From NCBI GenBank assembly GCA_021774205.1, contig JAJFJI010000162.1, positions 1 to 5,920 of the forward strand: a DNA stretch of 5,920 bases, given 5' to 3'. The position numbers were made by a program, and so were the translations under genes. The notes beneath the pieces were generated by a model that did not search any database, was not told where the DNA came from, and saw only the letters and a list, made by a program, of their open reading frames with translations. Positions 1 to 5,894 of the stretch are shown here, piece after piece. The DNA is from Nitrosomonas sp. GTDB taxonomy: Bacteria; Pseudomonadota; Gammaproteobacteria; Burkholderiales; Nitrosomonadaceae. Within the stretch, counting starts at the first letter, position 1, and every line of letters begins with the position of its first letter.

Positions 1-677
1 GCATCGTGTCGTATATTTTCTAGCGCTGCTTCCAACTCATCACGCGTCTTGCCATGGACATGACGTAACCAGTGATCGCGACGCGCCAACATTTCAGCAA
101 GCAATATTTCAATACGCGCTATGTCGTTATCCAAATGTTGCAGTATCTGCTCGATATCCTGCGCAACCGCATCATTACTTTCAACCATTTCGATGGTTAC
201 GCGCGCAGCTTCAAAATAAAGCTCAGACGCATCTTCTGTCGTTTCGAGCTGAGAACCAAATTTTGACAGCATGGGCATCTGCCGCGTAAGCGATGCGCAT
301 AACGAATCAATGGTTTGTATACGTAACCGCACTGGGTTATCAGTAATGAACCAACCCAGGCGTTCATCATGCCGCAACACGGCCTGCGCCAATTCATGGG
401 TTAATTTTTCATGCGTATTGTGAAATGCCGGTATTGACGCTTTACCTGCTTCAAGCGCCGATAAAATGCGCTCAAGCATCTCCGCCGCTGCTTTACGGGT
501 AAAAGTGATTGCCACAATTTCTTCGGGTGCATCAACGCGAGCAAGTAATTGCAGATAACGTTGAATGAGTAGCTCGGTCTTGCCTGACCCGGCGGGAGCC
601 TGCACAATAAATGATTGATCAGGATCAAGCGCCAAGCGACGTTCCATTGCATCTGGAATTTGTTTCGAATCACTCAT
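1..677 (-). CDS. UvrD/AddA-type DNA helicase, N-terminal part only
   Basis: N-terminal 225 residues of a superfamily 1 ATP-dependent helicase; the rest lies beyond the left edge. Family members are usually about 1,100 residues, so about one fifth is visible. Seen directly: Walker A APAGSGKT (residues 27-34), motif Ia ITFTRKAAAEM (57-67) and TIDSLC (122-127), in UvrD/RecB/AddA order and spacing. Its start overlaps the end of the upstream AddB-like nuclease gene by 8 bases (ATGAGTGA), so translation is probably coupled. The proteins likely form a heterodimeric helicase-nuclease that resects double-strand breaks for recombination. In-frame ATGs at 683 and 686 are alternative starts; 677 was chosen because GGGA lies 8 bases upstream. 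Whether it has its own C-terminal nuclease domain, as true AddA does, cannot be seen. Confidence 0.93.
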   Translation of the reverse strand, partial: MSDSKQIPDAMERRLALDPDQSFIVQAPAGSGKTELLIQRYLQLLARVDAPEEIVAITFTRKAAAEMLERILSALEAGKASIPAFHNTHEKLTHELAQAVLRHDERLGWFITDNPVRLRIQTIDSLCASLTRQMPMLSKFGSQLETTEDASELYFEAARVTIEMVESNDAVAQDIEQILQHLDNDIARIEILLAEMLARRDHWLRHVHGKTRDELEAALENIRHD

Positions 678-3432
678 TTTCATCATCCCGCGCAGCGAAA
701 CTAACACCTATCCTTTCATGGATACGGCAAAATGGTTGAATGTCACAATAACGGCATGTGATGGGATATTGCTTGGGATCGACCCTCGCATCTCCACTGG
801 AAAATCCCTTGGCAAGCGCCTCTAGACTATTGCGCCACGAATCAATCAACACTGTCCACGATTCATACTGCTGACGCTGAAACGATTCAGAAAGCGCCTT
901 CATACCCAGCAATAAATCTTCATCACGCGCAATTCCGACAAACCCCATACTCCTTGTTTTCACATAGGCAAACGCTACTGCGATCGCATTTGGTTCGGCA
1001 GAAATGAGATATAACGGTAGTTGTGGCTCGTCTGGACGTTCACCAAGCATCGTGTTGATACTCGGTTTCTGTGTTTTGTAATCAATGATAATGCGTTGAC
1101 CATCATGCAATTCATCAATCCGGTCCAAACGAGTGGTCAGTGTTAACCCGCCAATACTAATACTTCGCTTCTCTTCAGTCGCAACAATAGCGAAATAACC
1201 GCGTTTCTTTTCTTCCTCGAGCCACTCACGTGCAAGATTTATCAAACGCCGCTGTTCAATTTCTGCGAAACGTCCCGAAATAATTTCAGGCCGATCCCGT
1301 CGAATATGCGCAATTGCACTGTCAGTAGCACGCTTAAGCAGTCTCTCAAGTTCATCAACATTGGCATGATCAAGCGCCACTTTAGTTCTCAAATGTCGCC
1401 ATATCTGTGCAAGCACCTCGTGCACCAGGGTCCCTCGTTCCATAGCATTGAGTCCCCTATGAGGCGCTCTTATGCTTTCCGCATTTAGTCGATGTCTCGC
1501 CAGGGCACGAAATGGACACGCTGCATAATCCTTTATTACCGCCGTACCACCCCCTAGACCCGCTTGTCGTGCTTCACGCTCACTGAGCGCCGGCACTTCA
1601 TAATCCGTGTAACATTCAAGATTACTTACATGCTGTATCAGATCCCGATGACTAATATAAACAGGCAAGTCAAGCGAAGTTTCAGAAATATGTTTAATTA
1701 ACGAACTGGGTTTTAGTTTATGATCACCACTCCAACTTGGATGACTACAAACAACCTCGCTCGCACAAGACAACCATCCATTGGTCAGCCGCTGCGAGAA
1801 CGCCAAAGATTCATCTGAAGAACCCATCGGCAACTTGGCGGCACGTTGCAAACCCACCGGTAAAAATGGATTTGGACGTGGATGTAATGGCCACTCCTCA
1901 TCAGACAGCTCCATCACCCATAAATGATCAAATTCCATACCGGCAGCTTCCAGTACGCCAAGAATTTGTATTGGCACATCGGGAGTTTCAGGTTGAAACA
2001 AAGTTTCTGCCGCCACACGGCGAAGCCGTGAAATTGCTTCATCGTATCCAACAACTGAAATAACAATATCAAGCGTCGCGAAATCGGCGACTACTTCATA
2101 CCATTTTTTCAGCGCTTGAAACTCAGTTGAATCAAGTGTTCGCTCACCTGGAAAACCAATTACCTGTAATAAAGTGGAAAAAATCTTTGCCCATGCAGAA
2201 GGCTTCTTTAAACCATGCAGGTTTATCTGACGAAATTCGGCAAGTGTAGATAATTGTCGTATCAAGTGTGAGCAACTTGCATCACCTTTTTCTCGCTTAA
2301 CTAATGCCAGTAGCCGCTCAAGCGTTATGATTGGCTCGGCTCGTTTTCTTATTTGCGCATCAAGCAGTGCACGACTATCCATTTCAGTTTCACCACCGCC
2401 CAGGAACGGTGAACGTAACAATAGGCTAGCACGCTCAAATTCAATCGTGGTTCCAGCTAGCCCCAATGCCTGAAAAATGGCATTGATCAATGGATAAGAT
2501 GTCAAAGCAACACCGAGTGACACATTGAAAGGAGCGGTCCGACGTATCGCACCGGGTAATGCAGATCCGACATTCGGCTCCATCACTGAACTGAAAATGC
2601 GCAGTATTGCATTTCGATACTTGGCTAGTGATGGAACAACCACACCAATACGCGCCGTTTGATCAACTTCAATTCGCGCCCGCGCCCATACAGCCGCACG
2701 ATTAATCTCATCCTGATTGTCAACACAGACAACACGCATCATGTTGACAGTGCGCGGCTGACATTGCCAAGTTGGCTGTGCAGACATTACTTCACAACCG
2801 GTTGCCACAAGTTTTTCTAAAAAAGAAATTTGCTGGGGTGTAAAGGTATCAAATCCATAACAAATAAGACATTTAGGTTTTTTTATCTGCAGATATTCAT
2901 ATGATTCTCTAATCAGATCACAAAGACGCGCATCATCTGTTTGCTGCTCCCGCTGAGTGATATGTTCAAAACACTGCGCCCATTCCTGGAACACTTTACT
3001 ATCCTCATTTTGAGGAAAATCTTTAAGTTCTTGGGAAAGCTGCCATGCATGCGCAAGTTGCCATGCCTCATAAGCAATTTTTGCAGTCTGCGGAATGGCA
3101 AGCAAAAACTTTCCCTCAGCCGAACCACTAATTATTGATTCCCATAACGCACGTACCTGTGTTGCTGTGAGAAGCACAGGCAATCTAGTTTTTGGCGCGG
3201 AATAGAGCGCGTCTTCATAGACACGCTCAACAAATGCAGAAAAAGGCAAGATATCAGCCGAATCCCAGACAGACAATTCCTGAGTGGCTTGAAAGTGATC
3301 GAATTGGTTTTTAAGCGCTAATGCAAGACGCCGATTTGGCGTAACAACCGTCGTATTGGCAGACAACCCAACGGCAAGGCGCTTAAAAACATCTGGGAGA
3401 AAAACTTGAAGAAATTGTTGATATACAGACAT
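670..3432 (-). CDS. AddB-like PD-(D/E)XK nuclease with Fe-S cluster (DNA repair)
   Basis: A 920-residue protein matching the proteobacterial AddB-like 'probable DNA repair protein' family of about 900 residues. The N-terminal part is a helicase-like fold without Walker A: where AddB has a GxxGxGKT-like loop, this protein has TPNRRLALAL (31-40), so ATP hydrolysis by it is unlikely. A UvrD-like C-terminal helicase motif remains as LEAAGMEFDHLWVMELSD (494-511). The RecB-type nuclease domain occupies about 632-905, with His671, Asp770, Asp784 and Lys786 (IIDYKT) and the QxxxY motif Gln804-Tyr808. Cys639 and the Cys893-x2-Cys896-x5-Cys902 group reproduce the four-cysteine 4Fe-4S staple of AddB. 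It should cut DNA while its helicase partner, encoded immediately downstream, unwinds. The gene begins 27 bases after fdxA and has no clear Shine-Dalgarno sequence before its ATG. No in-frame alternative start was seen nearby. Confidence 0.92.
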   Translation of the reverse strand: MSVYQQFLQVFLPDVFKRLAVGLSANTTVVTPNRRLALALKNQFDHFQATQELSVWDSADILPFSAFVERVYEDALYSAPKTRLPVLLTATQVRALWESIISGSAEGKFLLAIPQTAKIAYEAWQLAHAWQLSQELKDFPQNEDSKVFQEWAQCFEHITQREQQTDDARLCDLIRESYEYLQIKKPKCLICYGFDTFTPQQISFLEKLVATGCEVMSAQPTWQCQPRTVNMMRVVCVDNQDEINRAAVWARARIEVDQTARIGVVVPSLAKYRNAILRIFSSVMEPNVGSALPGAIRRTAPFNVSLGVALTSYPLINAIFQALGLAGTTIEFERASLLLRSPFLGGGETEMDSRALLDAQIRKRAEPIITLERLLALVKREKGDASCSHLIRQLSTLAEFRQINLHGLKKPSAWAKIFSTLLQVIGFPGERTLDSTEFQALKKWYEVVADFATLDIVISVVGYDEAISRLRRVAAETLFQPETPDVPIQILGVLEAAGMEFDHLWVMELSDEEWPLHPRPNPFLPVGLQRAAKLPMGSSDESLAFSQRLTNGWLSCASEVVCSHPSWSGDHKLKPSSLIKHISETSLDLPVYISHRDLIQHVSNLECYTDYEVPALSEREARQAGLGGGTAVIKDYAACPFRALARHRLNAESIRAPHRGLNAMERGTLVHEVLAQIWRHLRTKVALDHANVDELERLLKRATDSAIAHIRRDRPEIISGRFAEIEQRRLINLAREWLEEEKKRGYFAIVATEEKRSISIGGLTLTTRLDRIDELHDGQRIIIDYKTQKPSINTMLGERPDEPQLPLYLISAEPNAIAVAFAYVKTRSMGFVGIARDEDLLLGMKALSESFQRQQYESWTVLIDSWRNSLEALAKGFSSGDARVDPKQYPITCRYCDIQPFCRIHERIGVSFAARDDENE

Positions 3433-3459
3433 GCGGCAAGAAAAAATACCGCGATTTTG

Positions 3460-3783
3460 TTAACGTTGCAATTGATCTAACTTATCGGTTACTTCGGCCC
3501 ACTCATCAGCATCAGGCAATCCATCCTTCTTTTCAATAATCGGCTCCCATCCTTTAGCTAATTCAGCATTAAGTGCAATAAAATCCTGTTGATCATCCGG
3601 CACATCATCCTCAGCATAAATTGCCTCAACCGGACACTCTGCAACACATAATGTGCAATCAATACACTCATCCGGATCAATCACTAGAAAATTAGGACCT
3701 TCACGAAAGCAATCCACCGGGCATACATCAACACAATCAGTATATTTACATTTGATACAATTTTCGGTTACAACATAAGTCAT
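3460..3783 (-). CDS. fdxA: Seven-iron ferredoxin FdxA (3Fe-4S + 4Fe-4S)
   Basis: A 107-residue soluble cytoplasmic electron carrier, nearly colinear with Azotobacter vinelandii ferredoxin I (106 residues). All nine expected cysteines are present. By the known structure, Cys9, Cys17 and Cys50 bind the 3Fe-4S cluster, Cys21, Cys40, Cys43 and Cys46 bind the 4Fe-4S cluster, and Cys25 is the free cysteine beside the latter. The motifs CIDCTLCVAECP (40-51) and CVDVCPVDCF (17-26) are typical. The acidic C-terminal extension after residue 58 is the family's normal tail. The ATG follows AAGGA (3793-3797) by 9 bases. The redox partner is not evident: the genes downstream encode an Fe-S nuclease and a helicase, while FdxA homologues are usually linked to redox and oxidative-stress roles. 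Cotranscription with the nuclease is likely from the 27-base gap. Confidence 0.97.
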   Translation of the reverse strand: MTYVVTENCIKCKYTDCVDVCPVDCFREGPNFLVIDPDECIDCTLCVAECPVEAIYAEDDVPDDQQDFIALNAELAKGWEPIIEKKDGLPDADEWAEVTDKLDQLQR

Positions 3784-3792
3784 GACAGCTAT

Positions 3793-3797
3793 TCCTT
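3793..3797 (-). promoter_or_regulatory. Ribosome binding site of fdxA
   Basis: AAGGA on the minus strand, 9 bases before the fdxA ATG. It supports the chosen start. Confidence 0.75.
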
Positions 3798-3820
3798 GCG
3801 TAGCACTTAGAGAACCTGCA

Positions 3821-3853
3821 ATTTTAACAGAAATTTAATTGATATCGCTATCA
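3821..3853 (-). promoter_or_regulatory. Possible fdxA promoter with palindromic operator
   Basis: A -10-like TAAAAT lies at 3821-3826 on the minus strand, which would start RNA about 30 bases before the fdxA ATG. No good -35 hexamer sits at the right distance. Instead the -35 region holds an interrupted palindrome at 3840-3853, TGATA-N4-TATCA. A weak -35 covered by a palindrome would fit a promoter that depends on an activator. It is not a match to the FNR site, whose half-sites are TTGAT-N4-ATCAA. No regulator can be named from sequence alone. Confidence 0.3.
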
Positions 3854-3968
3854 GCACCCTAACCATTTACAGTTATTTGATGGTGCGCTGTCTTCCAATC
3901 ACGTTAATTCGCTAGATCAATCGTCAATAACGATAGACGGAAACAACACACAAGCATCACAATTAAAC
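3854..3968. other. Intergenic stretch with no recognised gene
   Basis: Between the fdxA control region and the DUF1883 relic I see no plausible coding sequence on either strand. The only structure is a short 5-base stem (3920-3924 with 3930-3934), too weak to call a terminator. Confidence 0.5.
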
Positions 3969-3978
3969 GTTATGTCCT
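3969..3978. repeat. Left arm of 10-base inverted repeat flanking the TIR gene
   Basis: GTTATGTCCT on the + strand; its exact reverse complement AGGACATAAC is at 4940-4949. The two arms enclose the DUF1883 relic and the DUF1883-TIR gene. A TTAA follows both arms at the same inward distance (3986-3989 here). Whether this is a mobile-element end, an integron-like core site or coincidence is not settled by the sequence. Confidence 0.4.
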
Positions 3979-3985
3979 CAGAATT

Positions 3986-4154
3986 TTAACGGTGTCTTGG
4001 CCTCATTTGTAGCAAAAAAATCCAACTACCCATCAAGCGAACATTTACACCACTCGTGAGAGTTACTTCAATAATCTCTGCTCTTTTTCTATTCCCTTTG
4101 ACGGGCGCGAAGGCTTGTAATACATCCCAGTGAGTGTGGTGAACGATTGAGCAC
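3986..4154 (-). pseudogene. Decayed DUF1883 gene fragment, divergent paralogue of the TIR gene's N-terminus
   Basis: Read on the minus strand, 4093-4025 encodes NRKRAEIIEVTLTSGVNV followed by RLMGS. This matches residues 10-32 of the adjacent DUF1883-TIR protein at 16 of 23 positions. An in-frame phenylalanine at 4111-4109 matches the start of the domain, but no start codon precedes it. Downstream, nucleotide similarity continues out of frame past a run of seven T (4014-4020), through GCTACAA and GGCC, and the frame stops at 3986. A more degraded resemblance to the TIR gene's GTG start may begin at 4154. No TIR portion remains. Most shared codons differ at the third base, so the source was a separately evolved gene and not a fresh tandem copy. 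The conserved block is clear; the outer limits are approximate. Confidence 0.72.
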
Positions 4155-4158
4155 CTTG

Positions 4159-4923
4159 TTACGTTCCTCTGAATAATTCAGCTATTTCTTTGGCAATTTC
4201 TCCGACAGTATGCGTCGCTGTACTACGAGCGACTTTATCAGCTAATGCAGGGCTGAAATCGACAATTTTCTGTTTGGTAATATTATGCCAAATCGGCAGA
4301 AAAATTTGCTCACCCTGAACGATCCTCGTGACGATTTCATCGAGCTCATCATTGGCCCACCCTTTACCAACAAAAGACGGCGAAAGAACGGCAAGACCGA
4401 TTCGACTTTTCGCTAAGCCCTTGTCGATTTTTTGGTGGAGACTCTCTTCGATACACAAAGTAAACTCATCGCACCAAACCCCTAACCCTTCTCTGGTTAA
4501 TGCATTGAAAAGTGGGCGAATCACGTCGTCTTTGTCTTCCGACGCATGAAAAATGAAAATATCGTGCTCCTTTTCGGTGCCAACCAATCCAGATGAAGAA
4601 TCTTCCTGAATCAAGCTGGGAGCAGAAGACAAAGGAGCCTCTTCAATTTCAGGGAGAGTACCCGGCAGGACCCGAATTGAAGCCTTGGTGCTACCTATTA
4701 GACCTTGCATATCAATCGCGACATGCCAATGCCCTGAATTTGGAATCTTTAGCCGCAAAGGAGAATGCTTCGCCAGGCCACCAATGTATTGATAGCGACG
4801 GCCATTGTTGTAGCTGGAGAAATTCGCGCTATTCATCAAACGCACGTTCGCGCCGCAAGTCAGGGTGACTTCGACAATTTCACCTTGTTTCCGATGGCCT
4901 AAGTTATGGTGAATGAAGCGCAC
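4159..4923 (-). CDS. DUF1883-TIR domain protein, candidate NADase immune effector
   Basis: A 254-residue soluble protein with two domains. Residues 1-87 form a DUF1883 domain, recognisable from RFIHHNLG (2-9), EIVEVTL (15-21), NVRLM (26-30), RRYQYIGG (42-49) and SGHWHVAID (63-71). A Ser/Glu-rich linker follows (about 88-117). Residues 120-252 form a TIR domain: DIFIFHASEDKDD (121-133), BB-loop region VWCDEFTLCIEESL (149-162), AVLSPSF (178-184) and WANDEL (189-194), where Glu193 aligns with the catalytic glutamate of NAD-cleaving TIR proteins. The usual BB-loop Gly is Glu159 here. Bacterial TIR domains of this kind commonly deplete NAD or make cyclic ADP-ribose signals in phage defence. DUF1883 has no established function; a sensing role is inference. 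The start is GTG, preceded by AGGAG at 9 bases. The ORF ends just before a DUF1883 relic. No partner gene such as ThsA, an Argonaute or a nuclease adjoins it. Confidence 0.93.
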   Translation of the reverse strand: MRFIHHNLGHRKQGEIVEVTLTCGANVRLMNSANFSSYNNGRRYQYIGGLAKHSPLRLKIPNSGHWHVAIDMQGLIGSTKASIRVLPGTLPEIEEAPLSSAPSLIQEDSSSGLVGTEKEHDIFIFHASEDKDDVIRPLFNALTREGLGVWCDEFTLCIEESLHQKIDKGLAKSRIGLAVLSPSFVGKGWANDELDEIVTRIVQGEQIFLPIWHNITKQKIVDFSPALADKVARSTATHTVGEIAKEIAELFRGT

Positions 4924-4932
4924 CTGACTTAA

Positions 4933-4937
4933 CTCCT
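4933..4937 (-). promoter_or_regulatory. Ribosome binding site fixing the GTG start of the TIR gene
   Basis: AGGAG on the minus strand, 9 bases before GTG at 4923. This start gives the expected DUF1883 opening (M-R-F-I-H-H), which an internal ATG would lose. Confidence 0.8.
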
Positions 4938-4939
4938 AT

Positions 4940-4949
4940 AGGACATAAC
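4940..4949. repeat. Right arm of 10-base inverted repeat flanking the TIR gene
   Basis: AGGACATAAC on the + strand, the exact reverse complement of 3969-3978. It lies just upstream of the TIR ribosome site and touches the outer stem of the bulged hairpin at 4948-5021. Confidence 0.4.
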
Positions 4950-5021
4950 AGCGACTATTAAGCCGCCAGCACGATAGGCAGAAACAGATCTGACTGCAGC
5001 TATCGAGTGAGCGTAGTCTGT
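4948..5021. repeat. Bulged imperfect hairpin in the TIR gene leader
   Basis: Inner stem: CGATAG (4972-4977) with CTATCG (5000-5005), continued by GCAG (4978-4981) with CTGC (4994-4997) across a 2-base bulge. Outer stem: GACTA (4953-4957) with TAGTC (5014-5018), and ACA (4948-4950) with TGT (5019-5021), again with a 2-base bulge. The loop holds the palindrome CAGATCTG. It would be transcribed in the 5' leader of the TIR mRNA if the promoter at 5052-5079 is used. It could be an RNA control element or a folded recombination site. Confidence 0.4.
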
Positions 5022-5051
5022 CAAGAACGTTCGTATGGCTTGACATACTTT

Positions 5052-5079
5052 ATTATAAAAATAATATCTTCGTATTCAA
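5052..5079 (-). promoter_or_regulatory. Probable sigma-70 promoter of the TIR gene
   Basis: On the minus strand, TTGAAT (5074-5079) and a perfect TATAAT (5052-5057) are separated by 16 bases. RNA would begin near 5045, giving a leader of about 120 bases before the GTG start. The region is very AT-rich, so chance matches are more likely than usual, but the -10 is exact. Confidence 0.5.
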
Positions 5080-5092
5080 TGTATTAATACAT
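5079..5092. repeat. Perfect 14-base palindrome next to the TIR promoter
   Basis: ATGTATTAATACAT is its own reverse complement. It adjoins, and shares one base with, the -35 hexamer of the predicted TIR promoter, where a dimeric regulator could bind. No regulator gene is visible in the window. Confidence 0.4.
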
Positions 5093-5120
5093 CTACGCTA
5101 TAATTAAGATTAATAACGGC

Positions 5121-5159
5121 TAGTTACTAATAGTATTTAATAAATATAATTAGTAACTA
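5121..5159. terminator. Long AT-rich hairpin after the hydrolase gene
   Basis: TAGTTACTAAT (5121-5131) and ATTAGTAACTA (5149-5159) are perfect 11-base inverted arms. The sequence between them continues the stem as TATTTA (5134-5139) with TAAATA (5141-5146), so almost all 39 bases can pair. It begins 9 bases beyond the hydrolase stop codon, where a terminator would lie. It lacks a GC-rich stem and a following T run, so it is not a textbook intrinsic terminator; it may protect the 3' end or have another origin. Confidence 0.45.
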
Positions 5160-5168
5160 TATCCAATG

Positions 5169-5879
5169 CTAGAATAGCTCATCCAAAAAATTTGCTACCG
5201 ACTGATAGGCCCGCTTTGCTGCCTTTTCCTTGTAGACAGTTCCAAAATCAGGATTGTTGGCCACAGGATTGGTAAAGGCATGCATGGTGTCGCCATAGAT
5301 ATGTATTTGCCAGTCTACACCTGCATCAGTCATTTCCTTTTCAAACGCCAGCACTTGCTCTGGCGGCACCATGGGGTCATCATGGCCATGTAGACAGAGT
5401 ACTTTAGCGGTGATTTCCTCATTGGCCGCATTACCAGGCGCAAAAATGCCATGAATACTGATCACACCCGTCACATCAGCACCAGATCTAGCCAGCTCCA
5501 GAACACACATGCCACCAAAACAATACCCCATTGCGGCTATTCTTGCTGCATCCACTTGCGGGAGTTCGCGTACTGCATTGAGTGCCGCATTAATTCTCTG
5601 TCTCAACAGCACCCTATCACTAGCATATGGATTCATCAGCGCCGCATTACCTTCAGTGTCTCCATCCCGGCCAATAATCCCTTTACCATACATATCTAAC
5701 GCAAAACCTGCGTAACCCATTGCGGCGACTCTTTCAGCCGCTTTGCAGGCAAATTCCCGCCGCCCACTCCAATCATGCGCCACCAATACGGCTGGTAGCG
5801 GCGCACCTGTTTCGTTATAAGCAAGATAACCTTCTAACTGCGTGTCTCCATCCTGGTAATCAATCGTTTTTGTAATCAT
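5169..5879 (-). CDS. Dienelactone hydrolase family protein
   Basis: A 236-residue alpha/beta hydrolase of the dienelactone hydrolase family, about the usual length, soluble and without a signal peptide. Numbered from the longer ORF opening at 5900, the nucleophile is Cys127 in GYCFGG (125-130), with Asp175 in HGHDDPMVP (171-179) and His207 in MHAF (206-209). The Cys-Asp-His spacing closely matches the classical Pseudomonas enzyme (123, 171, 202). Classical members open dienelactone to maleylacetate in chloroaromatic breakdown, but most genomic relatives have unknown ester or lactone substrates, and no catechol-pathway genes adjoin here. The ATG at 5879 is preferred over the ATG at 5900 because AAAGGA (5889-5894) sits 9 bases before it, whereas the earlier ATG has no ribosome site. 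The gene stands apart from the TIR gene, 245 bases away. Confidence 0.92.
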   Translation of the reverse strand: MITKTIDYQDGDTQLEGYLAYNETGAPLPAVLVAHDWSGRREFACKAAERVAAMGYAGFALDMYGKGIIGRDGDTEGNAALMNPYASDRVLLRQRINAALNAVRELPQVDAARIAAMGYCFGGMCVLELARSGADVTGVISIHGIFAPGNAANEEITAKVLCLHGHDDPMVPPEQVLAFEKEMTDAGVDWQIHIYGDTMHAFTNPVANNPDFGTVYKEKAAKRAYQSVANFLDELF

Positions 5880-5888
5880 GTTTATGCA

Positions 5889-5894
5889 TCCTTT
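5889..5894 (-). promoter_or_regulatory. Ribosome binding site deciding the hydrolase start
   Basis: AAAGGA on the minus strand, 9 bases before ATG at 5879. It argues that the upstream in-frame ATG at 5900, which precedes this site, is not the main start. Confidence 0.75.

Noticed and set aside
197..673. Two minus-strand ORFs of 66 and 90 codons at the left end
   Set aside because: They are other-frame readings of the helicase gene, whose own frame is open to the window edge and carries Walker A and TIDSLC motifs.
1737..2063. + strand ORF of 108 codons inside the nuclease gene
   Set aside because: It is antisense to a well-supported coding region, and its composition reflects the opposite strand's codons.
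3433..3452. Hairpin between fdxA and the nuclease gene as a terminator
   Set aside because: Only a 4-base GCGG/CCGC stem forms, with a mismatch next to it. The gap is too short and the structure too weak to call a terminator.
3840..3856. FNR-like site upstream of fdxA
   Set aside because: The half-sites TTGAT and ATCAG are separated by six bases, not four, so the FNR consensus is not met.
4593..4868. + strand ORF of 91 codons opposite the DUF1883 coding region
   Set aside because: It lies wholly antisense to a domain with clear family motifs and has no recognisable protein features or ribosome site.
5040..5067. + strand TTGACA followed 16 bases later by TAATAT, a possible promoter reading rightward
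   Set aside because: It would point into the 3' end of the hydrolase gene on the opposite strand with nothing to transcribe. In such AT-rich DNA it is most likely chance, although an antisense RNA cannot be excluded.
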